Shown: positions 1-8,675 of the stretch, one piece after another
Layout of the letters: every line of letters starts with the position of its first letter
How positions within the stretch are numbered: the stretch's first letter is position 1
The notes under the pieces: model-generated
What the model was told of the DNA's origin: nothing
Seen by the model: only the letters and a program-made list of their open reading frames with translations
Database searches by the model: none
DNA from: Sphingomonas sp. Root710
GTDB lineage: Bacteria > Pseudomonadota > Alphaproteobacteria > Sphingomonadales > Sphingomonadaceae
Reading direction: 5' to 3'
DNA: 64,000 bases
Assembly (NCBI RefSeq): GCF_001429065.1
Contig: NZ_LMIB01000012.1
Span: 690,506 to 754,505, forward strand
Translations under genes and position numbers: made by a program

Positions 1-1155
1 TCGGTCCGTGATGCGCAGATCTTCATCCTGACGCCGCCAGCGATCCCCGGCTTCGGGCAGACGTCGGGCTTTTCCATGGAGCTGCTCAACACCGGCAATC
101 TCAGCCGCGCCGAGTTCAAGGCACGGCGCGACCAGTTGCTCGCCGCCGCCGCCGCCGATCCCGATCTCGCCAATGTCCGCATCAATACCCTCGACGATTC
201 CGCCACGCTGGCGGTCGATATCGATTCGGAGAAGGTCGGCGCGCTCGGCCTGAGCCAGGCGTCGGTCAACCAGACGCTTTCGGCGGCGTGGGGCGGCTTC
301 TATGTCAACGACTTCATCGACCGGGGCCGGGTGAAACGGGTGTTCGTCCAGGGCGACGCGCCCTTCCGCAGCCGGCCCGAGGACCTCGCCTCCTGGCATG
401 TGCGCTCCTCCACCGGCGAGATGGTGCCCTTCTCCGCCTTCGCCACGACGCGCTGGGTCCAGTCGCCCGCCGCGCTGACCCGGTTCAACGGCACACCCAA
501 TTTCTCCATTTCGGGCCAGGGCGGCCCCGGCAAAAGCTCTGGCGACGCGATGAAGCGGATATCCGAACTCGCCGCCGAGATACCCGACGTGTCGGTCGAC
601 TGGTCGGGCCTGAGCCTGCAGGAGCGGTTGTCGGGCGGCCAGGCGCCGCTGCTCTACGGCCTGTCGCTGCTCGTCGTGTTCCTGTGCCTGGCCGCGCTCT
701 ATGAAAGCTGGTCGATCCCGCTCGCGGTGATCGCGGTAATCCCGCTCGGCCTGATCGGTGCCACGCTGGCGGTGCTGCTGCGCGGGCTGGAGAATGACGT
801 CTTTTTCCAGGTCGGCCTCGTCACCACCATGGGATTGAGCGCCAAGAACGCGATCCTGATCGTCGAGTTCGCCGAAATGGCCGAGAAGGAAGGCAAGACC
901 CCGATCGAGGCCGCGCTGGAGGCCGCGCGCATCCGCCTGCGGCCGATCCTGATGACAAGCTTCGCCTTCATGTTCGGCGTGCTGCCGCTTGCCATATCGA
1001 CCGGCGCGGGCGCCAAGGCGCGCGTCGCGATCGGCACCGCGGTGCTGGGCGGCATGGCGACCGCGACGCTGTTCGCGATCTTCTTCGTGCCGCTGTTCTT
1101 CGTGCTGGTGCGCAAATATCTGGGCCGCAAACATCGTGCGGAGGACGCGGCATGA
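1..1155 (+). CDS. RND multidrug efflux permease (HAE1 family), C-terminal part
   Basis: Inner-membrane proton-driven drug exporter subunit of a tripartite RND pump. The reading frame is open from the first base, so the N-terminal part lies outside the window; 384 residues are visible. The start of the visible part carries the periplasmic signature PGFGQTSGFSMELL typical of AcrB/MexB-like pumps, followed by the porter subdomains. The last 170 or so residues hold five hydrophobic helices matching TM8-TM12, including the LSAKNAILIVEFA and RLRPILMTS segments of the family. It overlaps the following outer-membrane channel gene by four bases (ATGA), so the two are translationally coupled in one operon; the membrane-fusion protein is presumably upstream. 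Substrate cannot be told from sequence. Confidence 0.95.
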   Translation, partial: SVRDAQIFILTPPAIPGFGQTSGFSMELLNTGNLSRAEFKARRDQLLAAAAADPDLANVRINTLDDSATLAVDIDSEKVGALGLSQASVNQTLSAAWGGFYVNDFIDRGRVKRVFVQGDAPFRSRPEDLASWHVRSSTGEMVPFSAFATTRWVQSPAALTRFNGTPNFSISGQGGPGKSSGDAMKRISELAAEIPDVSVDWSGLSLQERLSGGQAPLLYGLSLLVVFLCLAALYESWSIPLAVIAVIPLGLIGATLAVLLRGLENDVFFQVGLVTTMGLSAKNAILIVEFAEMAEKEGKTPIEAALEAARIRLRPILMTSFAFMFGVLPLAISTGAGAKARVAIGTAVLGGMATATLFAIFFVPLFFVLVRKYLGRKHRAEDAA

Positions 1156-2606
1156 ACCGCCGCCTCGTCCTGCTGCTGATATCTGCAACGGCGCTGAGCG
1201 CGTGCAGCTTCGAGCCGGCCTATCGCCGCCCCGCGCCCGCGATCCCGGCGGCGTTGCCAGCCGAGGGCGCGCAGGCTGAAGCGCCCTATGCGACGCTCAG
1301 CTATCGCGACGTTTTCCGCGACCCGAATCTGGTCGCGCTGATCGATCAGGCGCTGGCGAACAATCAGGACCTCAAGGCCGCGCTCGCCAATGTCCAGTCG
1401 GCGCGCGCGCTGTCCACCATTGCCCGCGCCGATCTCTTCCCGCAGGTCGACGCCTCGGCGGGGCTGACCACCGGTGACAGTTCGAACCAGAACTCGTCCG
1501 GCGCGGGCAATGCCGGGCGCGGACGGCGGACCAGCTACAGCGCCGATCTGGGCGCGAGCTGGGAAATCGACCTGTTCGGGCGGCTGCGGAGCCTGAACAA
1601 TGCGGCCTTCAACCAATATCTCGGCAGCGAGGCGGCGCAGCGCGGGGCGCGGCTGGCGCTGATCGCCCAGGTCGCCAATGTCTATCTGGCGCTCGCCGCC
1701 GACCGCAGCCTGCTTAAGATCGCCGGTGAGACCCGCGCCAGCGCAGCGAAGAGCGTCGACCTGACCCGCGCGCTGCTCAAGGGCGGGGTCGCGCCGCGTA
1801 CCGACCTGCGCCAGGCCGAGACGGTGCTGGCCCAGGCCGAAGCCGATCAGGCGGCGCTGGAAACCGCCGTCGCACAGGACCGCAACGCGCTGCAGCTGCT
1901 GATCGGCGCACCAGTCGAAGAGGCGCTGCTGCCGGCATCGATCGAGAGCGTCGACGGGCTGCTTGCCGAAGCCCCCGCCGGGCTCGACAGTTCGGTCCTG
2001 CTGCGCCGACCCGATGTGGTGGAAGCCGAATATGGCCTGCGCGCCGCCAATGCCCGGATCGGTGCGGCGCGCGCCGCCTTCTTTCCGCGCATCGGGCTGA
2101 CCGCGCTGGCAGGGTTCGCCAGCACCGCGCTGTCGAGCCTGTTCGACGGCGACGCCTTCACCTGGAGCGTGTCCCCCTCGGCGACGCTGCCGATCTTCGA
2201 CGGCGGCGCGAACATCGGCAATCTGCGCTATTCGAAGGCGCAACGCGACCTCGCCCTCGCCACTTATCAGAAGGCGATCCAGTCGGCGTTCCGCGACGTG
2301 GCCGATGCGCTCGCCCGCCGTGCGACGATCGACCGCCAGCTGGGCGCGAGCCGCCAGCTCGATGCCTCGGCGCGCGACTCGCTGTTCCTTGCCACAGCGC
2401 GCTATCGCGAAGGGATCGATCCCTATCTCAACACGCTCGACGCGCAGCGCACTGCCTATTCGGCGGCGCGCACGCTGGTGAACACGCGGCTGGTGAAGGC
2501 CCAGAACCTCGTCACGCTCTATCAGTCGTTGGGCGGCGATCAGCTGGTCGATACGCTGCCGCCGGCCCGTGGCGGCAACAAGGCAAGGGCTGCAGACGCG
2601 CAATAG
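1152..2606 (+). CDS. RND efflux outer-membrane channel lipoprotein (NodT/OprM family)
   Basis: Outer-membrane factor that completes the tripartite pump with the permease just upstream. 484 residues, the usual family length. The N-terminus is a lipoprotein signal with lipobox LSAC (Cys18), followed by the family opening EPAYRRP. Two outer-membrane efflux (TolC-like) repeats follow, with motifs such as GASWEIDLFGRLR and the second-repeat RRPDVVEAEYGLRAANARIG. The start overlaps the permease stop as ATGA. No gene follows on the same strand for about 100 bases, so this is the operon's last gene. Confidence 0.95.
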   Translation: MNRRLVLLLISATALSACSFEPAYRRPAPAIPAALPAEGAQAEAPYATLSYRDVFRDPNLVALIDQALANNQDLKAALANVQSARALSTIARADLFPQVDASAGLTTGDSSNQNSSGAGNAGRGRRTSYSADLGASWEIDLFGRLRSLNNAAFNQYLGSEAAQRGARLALIAQVANVYLALAADRSLLKIAGETRASAAKSVDLTRALLKGGVAPRTDLRQAETVLAQAEADQAALETAVAQDRNALQLLIGAPVEEALLPASIESVDGLLAEAPAGLDSSVLLRRPDVVEAEYGLRAANARIGAARAAFFPRIGLTALAGFASTALSSLFDGDAFTWSVSPSATLPIFDGGANIGNLRYSKAQRDLALATYQKAIQSAFRDVADALARRATIDRQLGASRQLDASARDSLFLATARYREGIDPYLNTLDAQRTAYSAARTLVNTRLVKAQNLVTLYQSLGGDQLVDTLPPARGGNKARAADAQ

Positions 2607-2705
2607 CCCGTCCGCGCCGCGATCGACCCGCCGCGAAACCCATTCAGCCTGTCGTCAGTTGTCCCCGGCTAGGTGCAGCCGCCTTTGTGCAATGGGACCG
2701 AATCG

Positions 2706-3101
2706 ATGACCAGGACCATGATTTTTGCTTTGCTTTCCCTCACCGCCGCGAGCGCGGCGCAGGCCGGGCTTCAGCTCGGCGAGCGGCCGATCAGCCGCAG
2801 CGAGGTAATCGCCACCGTCAAGAAGCAGTTCGCGGTGATGGACCTCAACCATGACGGCGGCATCAGCCCCGACGAGTTCGAGGCCTATCGCGAGAAGCAG
2901 GCGGCGATGCCCGACCAGGGCCGCGGGCTGACCCGGATCGGCCGCAGCTGGTTCGAACGCAGCGACGTCGACGGCGACGGGCGGGTGACCCTGTCCGAAG
3001 CGCAGGGCCGCCCGCTCGAGCTGTTCGACATGGCCGACGCCAACCGCGACGGCGTGGCGAGCGTCGCCGAGCAGTCGGTGGCGGCGCTGTTCGTGAAGTA
3101 A
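2706..3101 (+). CDS. Secreted EF-hand calcium-binding protein
   Basis: Small periplasmic protein with probable Ca2+ binding. From the ATG at 2706 it has 131 residues: a signal peptide ending near AASAAQA, then three EF-hand-like loops, DLNHDGGISPDE, DVDGDGRVTLSE and DANRDGVASVAE, each with Asp/Asn at the expected ligand positions. An in-frame start 11 codons upstream would put non-signal residues ahead of the hydrophobic stretch and is less likely; the ATG at 2718 (preceded by AGGA) is another option. Stand-alone gene; its target is unknown. A second, single-loop EF-hand protein lies at about 14.9-15.3 kb. Confidence 0.85.
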   Translation: MTRTMIFALLSLTAASAAQAGLQLGERPISRSEVIATVKKQFAVMDLNHDGGISPDEFEAYREKQAAMPDQGRGLTRIGRSWFERSDVDGDGRVTLSEAQGRPLELFDMADANRDGVASVAEQSVAALFVK

Positions 3102-3108
3102 ATCTTAG

Positions 3109-3223
3109 CCCTCTCCCGCATTCGCGGGAGAGGGTTGGGTGAGGGTCTTCTTCTTTCAGAAGACCACCCGCGACTCTCTACGTCATTCCCTCACCCCGGC
3201 CCTCTCCCGCGTGCGGGAGAGGG
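3109..3223. repeat. Composite palindromic intergenic element (two CCCTCTCCCGC hairpins)
   Basis: Two perfect 11-bp stems, CCCTCTCCCGC/GCGGGAGAGGG, lie at 3109-3134 and 3200-3223, with a further GTGAGGG/CCCTCAC pair nested between them. It separates two convergent genes (EF-hand gene and glcB), so it can act as a bidirectional terminator, but its symmetry and length resemble the dispersed intergenic palindromes elsewhere in the window. Confidence 0.75.
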
Positions 3224-3232
3224 GAAGAAGGG

Positions 3233-5329
3233 TTAGCCCTTCACCTTCTGGCGGAACTTGTGCAGCAGCGGCTCGGTATAGCCGTTGGGCTGCTCGATCC
3301 CCTCGAACACCAGCGCGCGGGCAGCCTGATAGGCGAGGCTCTTGTCCTCATTGCCCGCCATCGGGCGGTAGAGCGGGTCGCCCGCATTTTGCGCGTCGAC
3401 CTTCACCGCCATCCGCTTGAGCGCGGCGTCGGCCTCGGCGTCCGAGCAGACGCCGTGGAGCATCCAGTTCGCCATATGCTGCGAGGAGATGCGCAGCGTG
3501 GCGCGATCCTCCATCAGGCCGACGTCATGGATGTCGGGCACCTTTGAGCAGCCGACGCCCTGATCGACCCAGCGGACGACATAGCCGAGGATGCCCTGGG
3601 CATTGTTGTCGAGCTCGGCGCGGACATCGTCGGGTGACCAGTTCTGGCCCTGCGCGACGGGGATCGTCAGCAGGCGATCAAGGCTGGCGATCGGCTCAGC
3701 CTTGCGCTCCTGCTGGCGGGCGAAGACGTCGACCTCATGATAATGGGTCGCGTGCAGCGTCGCGGCGGTCGGCGAGGGCACCCAGGCCGTGTTGGCGCCG
3801 GTCTTCGGATGGCCGATCTTCTGGACGAGCATGTCGCCCATCTTGTCGGGCGCGGCCCACATGCCCTTGCCGATCTGCGCCTTGCCGGAGAGGCCGCAGG
3901 CGAGGCCGATCTGGACGTTGCGATCCTCATAGGAGGTGATCCAGTCGCTGGTCTTCATGTCGCCCTTGCGGATCATCGGCCCGGCGCGCATCGAGGTGTG
4001 CATCTCGTCGCCGGTGCGATCGAGGAAGCCGGTGTTGATGAACATGATCCGGTCCTTCACCGCCGCGATGCAGGCGGCGAGATTGGCCGAGGTGCGGCGC
4101 TCCTCGTCCATCACGCCGACCTTGAGCGTGTGGCGCGCAAGGCCGAGCAGGTCCTCGACCGCGTCGAACAGGCTGTTGGTCAGCGCGGCTTCTTCGGGGC
4201 CGTGCATCTTCGGCTTCACGATGTACACCGAGCCGGTGAGGCTGTTGCGGTACTTGCCGAGGCCCTTGATGTCGTGGACCGCGATCAGGCTGGTGACGAT
4301 GCCATCGAGGATGCCTTCGGGAGCCTCCGAGCCATCGGGCAGCAGCACCGCGGGATTGGTCATCAGATGGCCGACGTTGCGCACCAGGCAGACGCTGCGT
4401 CCCGGCAGGGTGAAGGCGCTGCCGTCGGGCGCGGTATAGGCGCGGTCGGGGTTGAGGCGGCGGGTCATCATCTTGCCGCCCTTCTCGAAGCTGTCCTCGA
4501 GATCGCCCTTCATCAGGCCGAGCCAGTTGGCATAGGCCGCAACCTTGTCCTCCGCGTCGACCGCGGCGACCGAATCCTCGAGATCGCAGATCGTGGTGAG
4601 CGCCGATTCGAGAATGACGTCGGCGATCCCGGCGGGATCGTCCTTGCCGATCACATGGGTGCGGTCGATCACCACCTCGATATGCAGGCCGTTGTGACGG
4701 AACAACAGATTGTCGCCCGCGCGGCCGACGAGCTGCGCCGGATCGGCCAGCACGGGCTCGCCGCCCTGCCAGTCCGCCCAGCTGCCCGACGCCAGCGGCA
4801 CCGCCTTGTCGAGGAAATTCTTCGCCCAGGCGATCACCTGCGCGCCGCGCGCTGCGTCATAGCCCTTGCCCGCCGGAGCACCAGGGATCGCATCGGTGCC
4901 GTAGAGCGCATCATAGAGGCTGCCCCAGCGCGCATTGGCAGCATTGAGCAGGAAGCGCGCGTTGAGGATCGGCACGACGAGCTGCGGGCCCGCCGTGGTC
5001 GCGATCTCGGCGTCGACATTGGCCGATCCGACCGTGAAGGGTGCGGGCTCAGGAACGAGATAGCCGATCTCGCTCAGGAACGCCCTATACGCCGCCATGT
5101 CGAGCGGCTTGCCCGCCTGCGCGACATGCCAGGCGTCGATCTTCGCCTGGAGATCGTCGCGCTTGGCAAGCAGACGGCGATTCTCGAGGGTGAAGCGCGC
5201 GAAGATATCCGCCGCGCCCTGCCAGAAGGCCTCGGCGCCCAGGCCCGTGCCGGGGAGCGCCTTATCCTCGATGAAGCGGACGAGCACGTCCGCGACCTTG
5301 AGCCCCGCCTTGTCGATCATCGCCGTCAT
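3233..5329 (-). CDS. glcB: Malate synthase G
   Basis: Condenses glyoxylate with acetyl-CoA to malate in the glyoxylate shunt/glycolate use; cytosolic, Mg2+-dependent. 698 residues, close to the roughly 720 of GlcB and much longer than malate synthase A. Family landmarks visible include [24 protein letters not shown] near residue 120-150 (quoted in parts: [18 protein letters not shown]), [14 protein letters not shown], the acetyl-CoA site region KPKMHGPEE, and [12 protein letters not shown] second in-frame ATG three codons downstream is an equally possible start. Single gene, with no isocitrate lyase beside it; the AT-rich stretch at 5380-5450 upstream is the likely promoter region. Confidence 0.96.
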   Translation of the reverse strand: MTAMIDKAGLKVADVLVRFIEDKALPGTGLGAEAFWQGAADIFARFTLENRRLLAKRDDLQAKIDAWHVAQAGKPLDMAAYRAFLSEIGYLVPEPAPFTVGSANVDAEIATTAGPQLVVPILNARFLLNAANARWGSLYDALYGTDAIPGAPAGKGYDAARGAQVIAWAKNFLDKAVPLASGSWADWQGGEPVLADPAQLVGRAGDNLLFRHNGLHIEVVIDRTHVIGKDDPAGIADVILESALTTICDLEDSVAAVDAEDKVAAYANWLGLMKGDLEDSFEKGGKMMTRRLNPDRAYTAPDGSAFTLPGRSVCLVRNVGHLMTNPAVLLPDGSEAPEGILDGIVTSLIAVHDIKGLGKYRNSLTGSVYIVKPKMHGPEEAALTNSLFDAVEDLLGLARHTLKVGVMDEERRTSANLAACIAAVKDRIMFINTGFLDRTGDEMHTSMRAGPMIRKGDMKTSDWITSYEDRNVQIGLACGLSGKAQIGKGMWAAPDKMGDMLVQKIGHPKTGANTAWVPSPTAATLHATHYHEVDVFARQQERKAEPIASLDRLLTIPVAQGQNWSPDDVRAELDNNAQGILGYVVRWVDQGVGCSKVPDIHDVGLMEDRATLRISSQHMANWMLHGVCSDAEADAALKRMAVKVDAQNAGDPLYRPMAGNEDKSLAYQAARALVFEGIEQPNGYTEPLLHKFRQKVKG

Positions 5330-5454
5330 CGCCGCCTCGCAGAAAATGGAAGGCGGCCCGCTTAGCGCAGATGGCCATTCGACACTATAAAGATAATATT
5401 TGAAGCATCTGTTCTTTTTGGGAATAAATGCTGCGACGAGCGTTCAAAATTTCC

Positions 5455-5545
5455 GTCATCCCCGCGCAGGCGGGGATCCATATTCTCAAAGGCTCGAACC
5501 TCTTGCAGTTCGGAGGTTATGGATTCCCGCCTCCGCGGGAATGAC
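5455..5545. repeat. 91-bp palindromic repeat, copy A
   Basis: Starts GTCATCCCCGCGCAGGCGGG and ends CCTCCGCGGGAATGAC, so the two ends are imperfect inverted repeats (GTCATyCCCGC). A second copy of the same 91 bases lies inverted at 13227-13317 and differs at only about five positions, including the asymmetric centre around TTGCAGTTCGGAGG. This makes it a dispersed repeat rather than a simple terminator. It lies between glcB and the small cysteine-rich gene. Confidence 0.85.
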
Positions 5546-5557
5546 GATCGGGGGAGG

Positions 5558-5770
5558 TCAGCCCCCCATTTGCCCGGTGCGGAACCAGCGGCGGGACGCT
5601 CCAAGCCGCATCAGTTCGCAGCCGCAATGGCGGCACACGGCGTGGACGACGCCGTCGATTTCGACTTTAGAGCGGGTGATCGCCGAGTGGCGCCCATTCT
5701 CGCATCCGACGGCGGTGAGTTTTATCGGCGTGCCTTGCGGCGTAGTCTGACGGGCCGGCTGGAGCGGCAT
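5558..5770 (-). CDS. Small cysteine-rich (zinc-ribbon-like) protein
   Basis: 70 residues; I do not recognise a named family. It has Cys23, Cys46, Cys49 and Cys51 (VGCENG and CRHCGCEL) plus His28 and His44, a spacing compatible with a small zinc ribbon, followed by a basic C-terminus. The start is supported by an AAGGA Shine-Dalgarno seven bases before the ATG. It is on the same strand as, and about 100 bases downstream of, the anti-sigma factor gene; a perfect 6-bp-arm palindrome lies in that gap. Function unknown; nucleic-acid binding is only a guess. Confidence 0.65.
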   Translation of the reverse strand: MPLQPARQTTPQGTPIKLTAVGCENGRHSAITRSKVEIDGVVHAVCRHCGCELMRLGASRRWFRTGQMGG

Positions 5771-5831
5771 GGCGGAATCCTTCCGCAGGGTTGGCGTACA
5801 ACCCCTGTCGGCCCGCTCTTTTGCTCGAATA

Positions 5832-5845
5832 TTTCAGTGCTGAAA
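5832..5845. promoter_or_regulatory. Small perfect palindrome in promoter region
   Basis: TTTCAGTGCTGAAA (6-bp arms, 2-base centre) in a locally AT-rich stretch between the anti-sigma gene and the small cysteine-rich gene, about 60 bases upstream of the latter's start. It could be an operator for that gene; no regulator is indicated by the sequence. Confidence 0.3.
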
Positions 5846-5874
5846 CCAAATGCCTTATCTGCGACAGCTTCGGT

Positions 5875-6567
5875 TCATCGGCGCCATCCGCGCGCCGCCG
5901 CAGACCGCTCAGCCGCAGCGTCGAGCGGGTCCCCGGCCATCATGTCCTGCGCGGCGGCAAGAATGTCCGCTGAGGCGCTGCCCGCCTGACGATAGGCTCC
6001 GCTGGACGCACCCGGCGCGCCCGCGACGAAACGCTCCAATGTCCAGCCGCCCTCGCCATGGCAGCCGATTCCGGCTCCGGCCCGCCCGGTAAAGGTGCGG
6101 CAATAGCGCTGGCCACCGTCGCGGAAGCTGACCCCGATACGGTAGGAACCGCTATTATCTGAGGCTAATTGGGTGTCGAGCGCGCGAGCGAGATCGCCCT
6201 GCGCCACGACTGCCCCGCCCTTCTCGCCAATCGGCCCGGAGGGCGCAAGCGACAGGAATTGCCCCGCGACCAGCCCGGCGACGAGCGACGCCGTGATCGC
6301 GGCATAGCGCCCGCCCTGGCCGAACCCGCCGCTCTTCCGTTTCGCCGGGAAGGCGACGACATTGCTGTCGAGCAGCGCGGTCAGCTTCGCGGGCAAGGGC
6401 TCCGCCGCGACCGGCGCGAAATGGCCGCCGACCAGCGCGCGCAGCTTGCGGTGCCGCTCGACCTGCGCGGCAAGCGCGGGATCAGCCTCCAACGCGCGTT
6501 CGAAGCGCAGCGCCTCGATCGGGCCAAGTTCGCCGTCGACATAGGCGATGATCTGTTCCTCGGTCAT
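5875..6567 (-). CDS. Membrane anti-sigma factor partner of the ECF sigma gene
   Basis: 230 residues. The N-terminal 70 residues (EEQIIAYVDGELGPIEAL onward) have the helical anti-sigma domain pattern of RskA/NrsF-like proteins, but lack the HxxxCxxC zinc motif of ZAS anti-sigmas. A Lys/Arg-rich segment leads into one membrane helix (around residues 85-105, ITASLVAGLVAGQFLSLAP), then a periplasmic C-terminal domain of about 120 residues. The start codon overlaps the sigma factor stop by four bases, the usual sign of a stoichiometric sigma/anti-sigma pair. It probably sequesters the sigma factor at the membrane; the releasing signal is unknown. Confidence 0.88.
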   Translation of the reverse strand: MTEEQIIAYVDGELGPIEALRFERALEADPALAAQVERHRKLRALVGGHFAPVAAEPLPAKLTALLDSNVVAFPAKRKSGGFGQGGRYAAITASLVAGLVAGQFLSLAPSGPIGEKGGAVVAQGDLARALDTQLASDNSGSYRIGVSFRDGGQRYCRTFTGRAGAGIGCHGEGGWTLERFVAGAPGASSGAYRQAGSASADILAAAQDMMAGDPLDAAAERSAAARGWRR

Positions 6568-7136
6568 GCCGCTTCTCCCAGCAATTCCATCAGCGCCTGC
6601 CGCCCGCGCACCAGCCGCGAGGTTATGGTGCCCATCGGCAGGTCGAGCAGGTCGGCGGCCTCCTTATAGGCCATCCCCTCGACCAGGATCAGCGCGATCA
6701 CCTCGCGCTGCTCGGGCGGCAGCGCCGCCATCGCACGGTCGACGTTGCCCAGCTCGACCCGCGCCTCGATCCGGCGGTCGTCAGCCTCGCCGACCTCGAC
6801 GCCGTCCTCTTCGGCGACGAACGTCTCCGACCGGCGCTTGCGCATCCGCACCTCGTCGATCCAGCAATTGCGCATGATCCTGTACATCCACGAATCCAGT
6901 CTCGTTCCCGGCTCCCATAGCGCTTCGGCCTTCAGTGCCTTTTCCAGCGCGACCTGGCACAGATCATCGGCATCGGCCGCGTCGATCGCCAATGATCGGG
7001 CGAAGCGCCGCAGCCGGGGCAGCAGGTCCAGCAATCCGCGTTCGAATGGGGTCAAGCCGACCTCGTCCTTTCCGCTTTTTACCGCCCTTGTGGATGAAAC
7101 GGGCGACACCGGGCGTTTAATCCCACGAAAAGTCAT
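6564..7136 (-). CDS. ECF-type RNA polymerase sigma factor
   Basis: 190 residues from the ATG at 7136 (MTFRGIKRP). Region 2 is seen in ADADDLCQVALEKALKAE and TRLDSWMYRIMRNCWID, and region 4 in LPPEQREVIALILVEGMAYKEAADLLDLPMGTITSRLVRGR, quoted here by its core AYKEAADLLDLP. Upstream in-frame starts up to 7253 exist but would run into the divergent peptidase gene. It is followed by its anti-sigma gene with a 4-base overlap. Only 36 bases separate it from the divergent subtilase start, so the two divergent promoters must overlap or the starts are further in. Confidence 0.9.
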   Translation of the reverse strand: MTFRGIKRPVSPVSSTRAVKSGKDEVGLTPFERGLLDLLPRLRRFARSLAIDAADADDLCQVALEKALKAEALWEPGTRLDSWMYRIMRNCWIDEVRMRKRRSETFVAEEDGVEVGEADDRRIEARVELGNVDRAMAALPPEQREVIALILVEGMAYKEAADLLDLPMGTITSRLVRGRQALMELLGEAA

Positions 7137-7172
7137 GAGATGCGATAAGCTGATCATGAAGGCCATGAAAGG

Positions 7173-8459
7173 ATGCCGGTCCCGATGCTGAAAGGCGGCA
7201 GATATCTCTTGCTCGCAGCGCTTCTGACCCTGTCGGGAGCGACCGCCGCGCAATTGCTGCCGCCGCTCGGACGCGGGCTGGGCGAGGTGACCCAGGGCGT
7301 CGACCGGCTGGGCGACAGTGTTGGCGCGACGGTTTCCGACACAGCGGCGGGTCTGGGCGGCATCGTCGACCGGCTAGCCCGCACCCGGCTCGACCGGCTC
7401 GGCGCGCTGGTCCGCCAGAACCCGCAGGCGCTGGAATTCGATGCACGCGGCGATCCGGCGGTGAAGGGCGAATTGATCGCACTCGACGCGCCCGCCCCGG
7501 CGCTGGCAGCGGCTGCCGCAGAGGGATTCACCATCGTCGAGCAAGGCGAGATCGAAGGGCTCGGCATCGGTTCGGCGACATTGCGCGCGCCCAACGGCGT
7601 GAGTCTCGCCAAGGCCGAGAAACAGCTAGCCCGGCTGATACCCGGCGCGACGATCCAGTCCAACCCTATCTATCAGCCGAGTGGCGTTGCGGCGAAAGGC
7701 AGCGGACGGCCCGTGGCCGTCGCGGCATCGGGCCCGGGCGCGACGATCGGGCTGATCGACGGCGGCGTGGCGCAGCATCCGGCCCTGCCGGGCAACATCG
7801 TCCAGCGCGGTTTCGCGCAGGGCTCGCCCTTTCCCGGCGACCATGGCACCGCGATCGCGTCGATCCTGGTCGGCCAGGGCGCGGTGCGCGGGGTATCGCC
7901 GCAGAGCAGGCTGCTCGCCGCCGACATCTATGGCCGCGATCCGCGCGGCGGCAACGCGCTGGCGATCGCCCGCGCGCTGGGCTGGCTGGCGGGCAGCGGC
8001 GCGGCGGTGATCAATATCAGCCTCGCCGGCCCCCCCAATCCGCTGCTCGCCCGCGCGGTCGCCGCGACCGACAAGCGCGGCGTGCTGATGGTCGCCGCGG
8101 TCGGCAATGACGGCGCAGCCGCCCCGCCCGCCTTTCCCGCCTCCTATCCGCAGGTTATCGCGGTGACCGGCATCGACGAGCGCGGGCGCGCGTTGATCGA
8201 GGCCGGGTGGGCGACGCATCTCGATTTCTCCGCCCCCGGCGCGGACCTGATCGCGGCGAAAGCGGCGGGCGGCGTGGGGAAGGTGCGCGGCACATCCTTC
8301 GCCGCGCCCTTCGTGGCGGGACGGCTCGCGCGGCTGTCGGCGGGGGGGATGCTTTCCCGGGCGCGGGCGGTTGCACTGCTGTCTGGTGAGGCTGCCAAGG
8401 GTGGATCGGCGCGACTCTATGGCCGTGGGATCGTCTGCGGTCCCTGCGCGACGCGCTGA
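7173..8459 (+). CDS. Secreted S8 (subtilisin-like) serine peptidase
   Basis: 428 residues. A signal peptide (LLLAALLTLSGATAAQ) is followed by a propeptide-like region to about residue 180 and the S8 catalytic domain. The triad is visible: Asp196 in IGLIDGGV, His224 in GDHGTAIAS and Ser375 in RGTSFAAPF, with the oxyanion Asn312 in AAVGNDG. It is divergent from the ECF sigma/anti-sigma pair, so it is a plausible target of that sigma factor or an envelope protease acting in its signalling. An alternative start is the ATG at 7185, four codons in. Exported to the periplasm or beyond. Confidence 0.9.
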   Translation: MPVPMLKGGRYLLLAALLTLSGATAAQLLPPLGRGLGEVTQGVDRLGDSVGATVSDTAAGLGGIVDRLARTRLDRLGALVRQNPQALEFDARGDPAVKGELIALDAPAPALAAAAAEGFTIVEQGEIEGLGIGSATLRAPNGVSLAKAEKQLARLIPGATIQSNPIYQPSGVAAKGSGRPVAVAASGPGATIGLIDGGVAQHPALPGNIVQRGFAQGSPFPGDHGTAIASILVGQGAVRGVSPQSRLLAADIYGRDPRGGNALAIARALGWLAGSGAAVINISLAGPPNPLLARAVAATDKRGVLMVAAVGNDGAAAPPAFPASYPQVIAVTGIDERGRALIEAGWATHLDFSAPGADLIAAKAAGGVGKVRGTSFAAPFVAGRLARLSAGGMLSRARAVALLSGEAAKGGSARLYGRGIVCGPCATR

Positions 8460-8469
8460 TCTCCCAACC

Positions 8470-8557
8470 GTCATGCTGGACTTGTTTCAGCATCCACCGC
8501 GTCACAAGAGAGCGCTCTCCCGTTGAAGAGTGGATCCTGAAACAAGTTCAGGATGAC
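8470..8557. repeat. 88-bp palindromic intergenic element (GTCATGC type)
   Basis: The left end (GTCATGCTGGACTTGTTTCA) and right end (AACAAGTTCAGGATGAC) form 27-base inverted repeats with three mismatches, with about 34 unrelated bases between. The termini match the GTCAyyCC rule of the other palindromes in this window, but the stem sequence is different. It lies just after the subtilase stop and can serve as its terminator. Confidence 0.75.
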
Positions 8558-8675
8558 GAACCTATTGAAAAATAGTCGGAATAAAAATTTTCGCACTTTC
8601 GGGATGAAAACCACATCGCCTCCCGTTGCTTCATGGAGCGGCACAAAATGCCGCCCACTGGAAAGGATGAGAGCG

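Noticed and set aside
699-2603. 634-codon open frame on the - strand across the efflux genes
   Set aside because: Mirror of the RND permease/outer-membrane channel coding strand; Arg/Gln/Gly-rich, no family features. High-GC third positions keep antisense frames open.
3109-3223. Transposon remnant between the EF-hand gene and glcB
   Set aside because: No protein fragment, target duplication or transposase end; only stacked palindromes.
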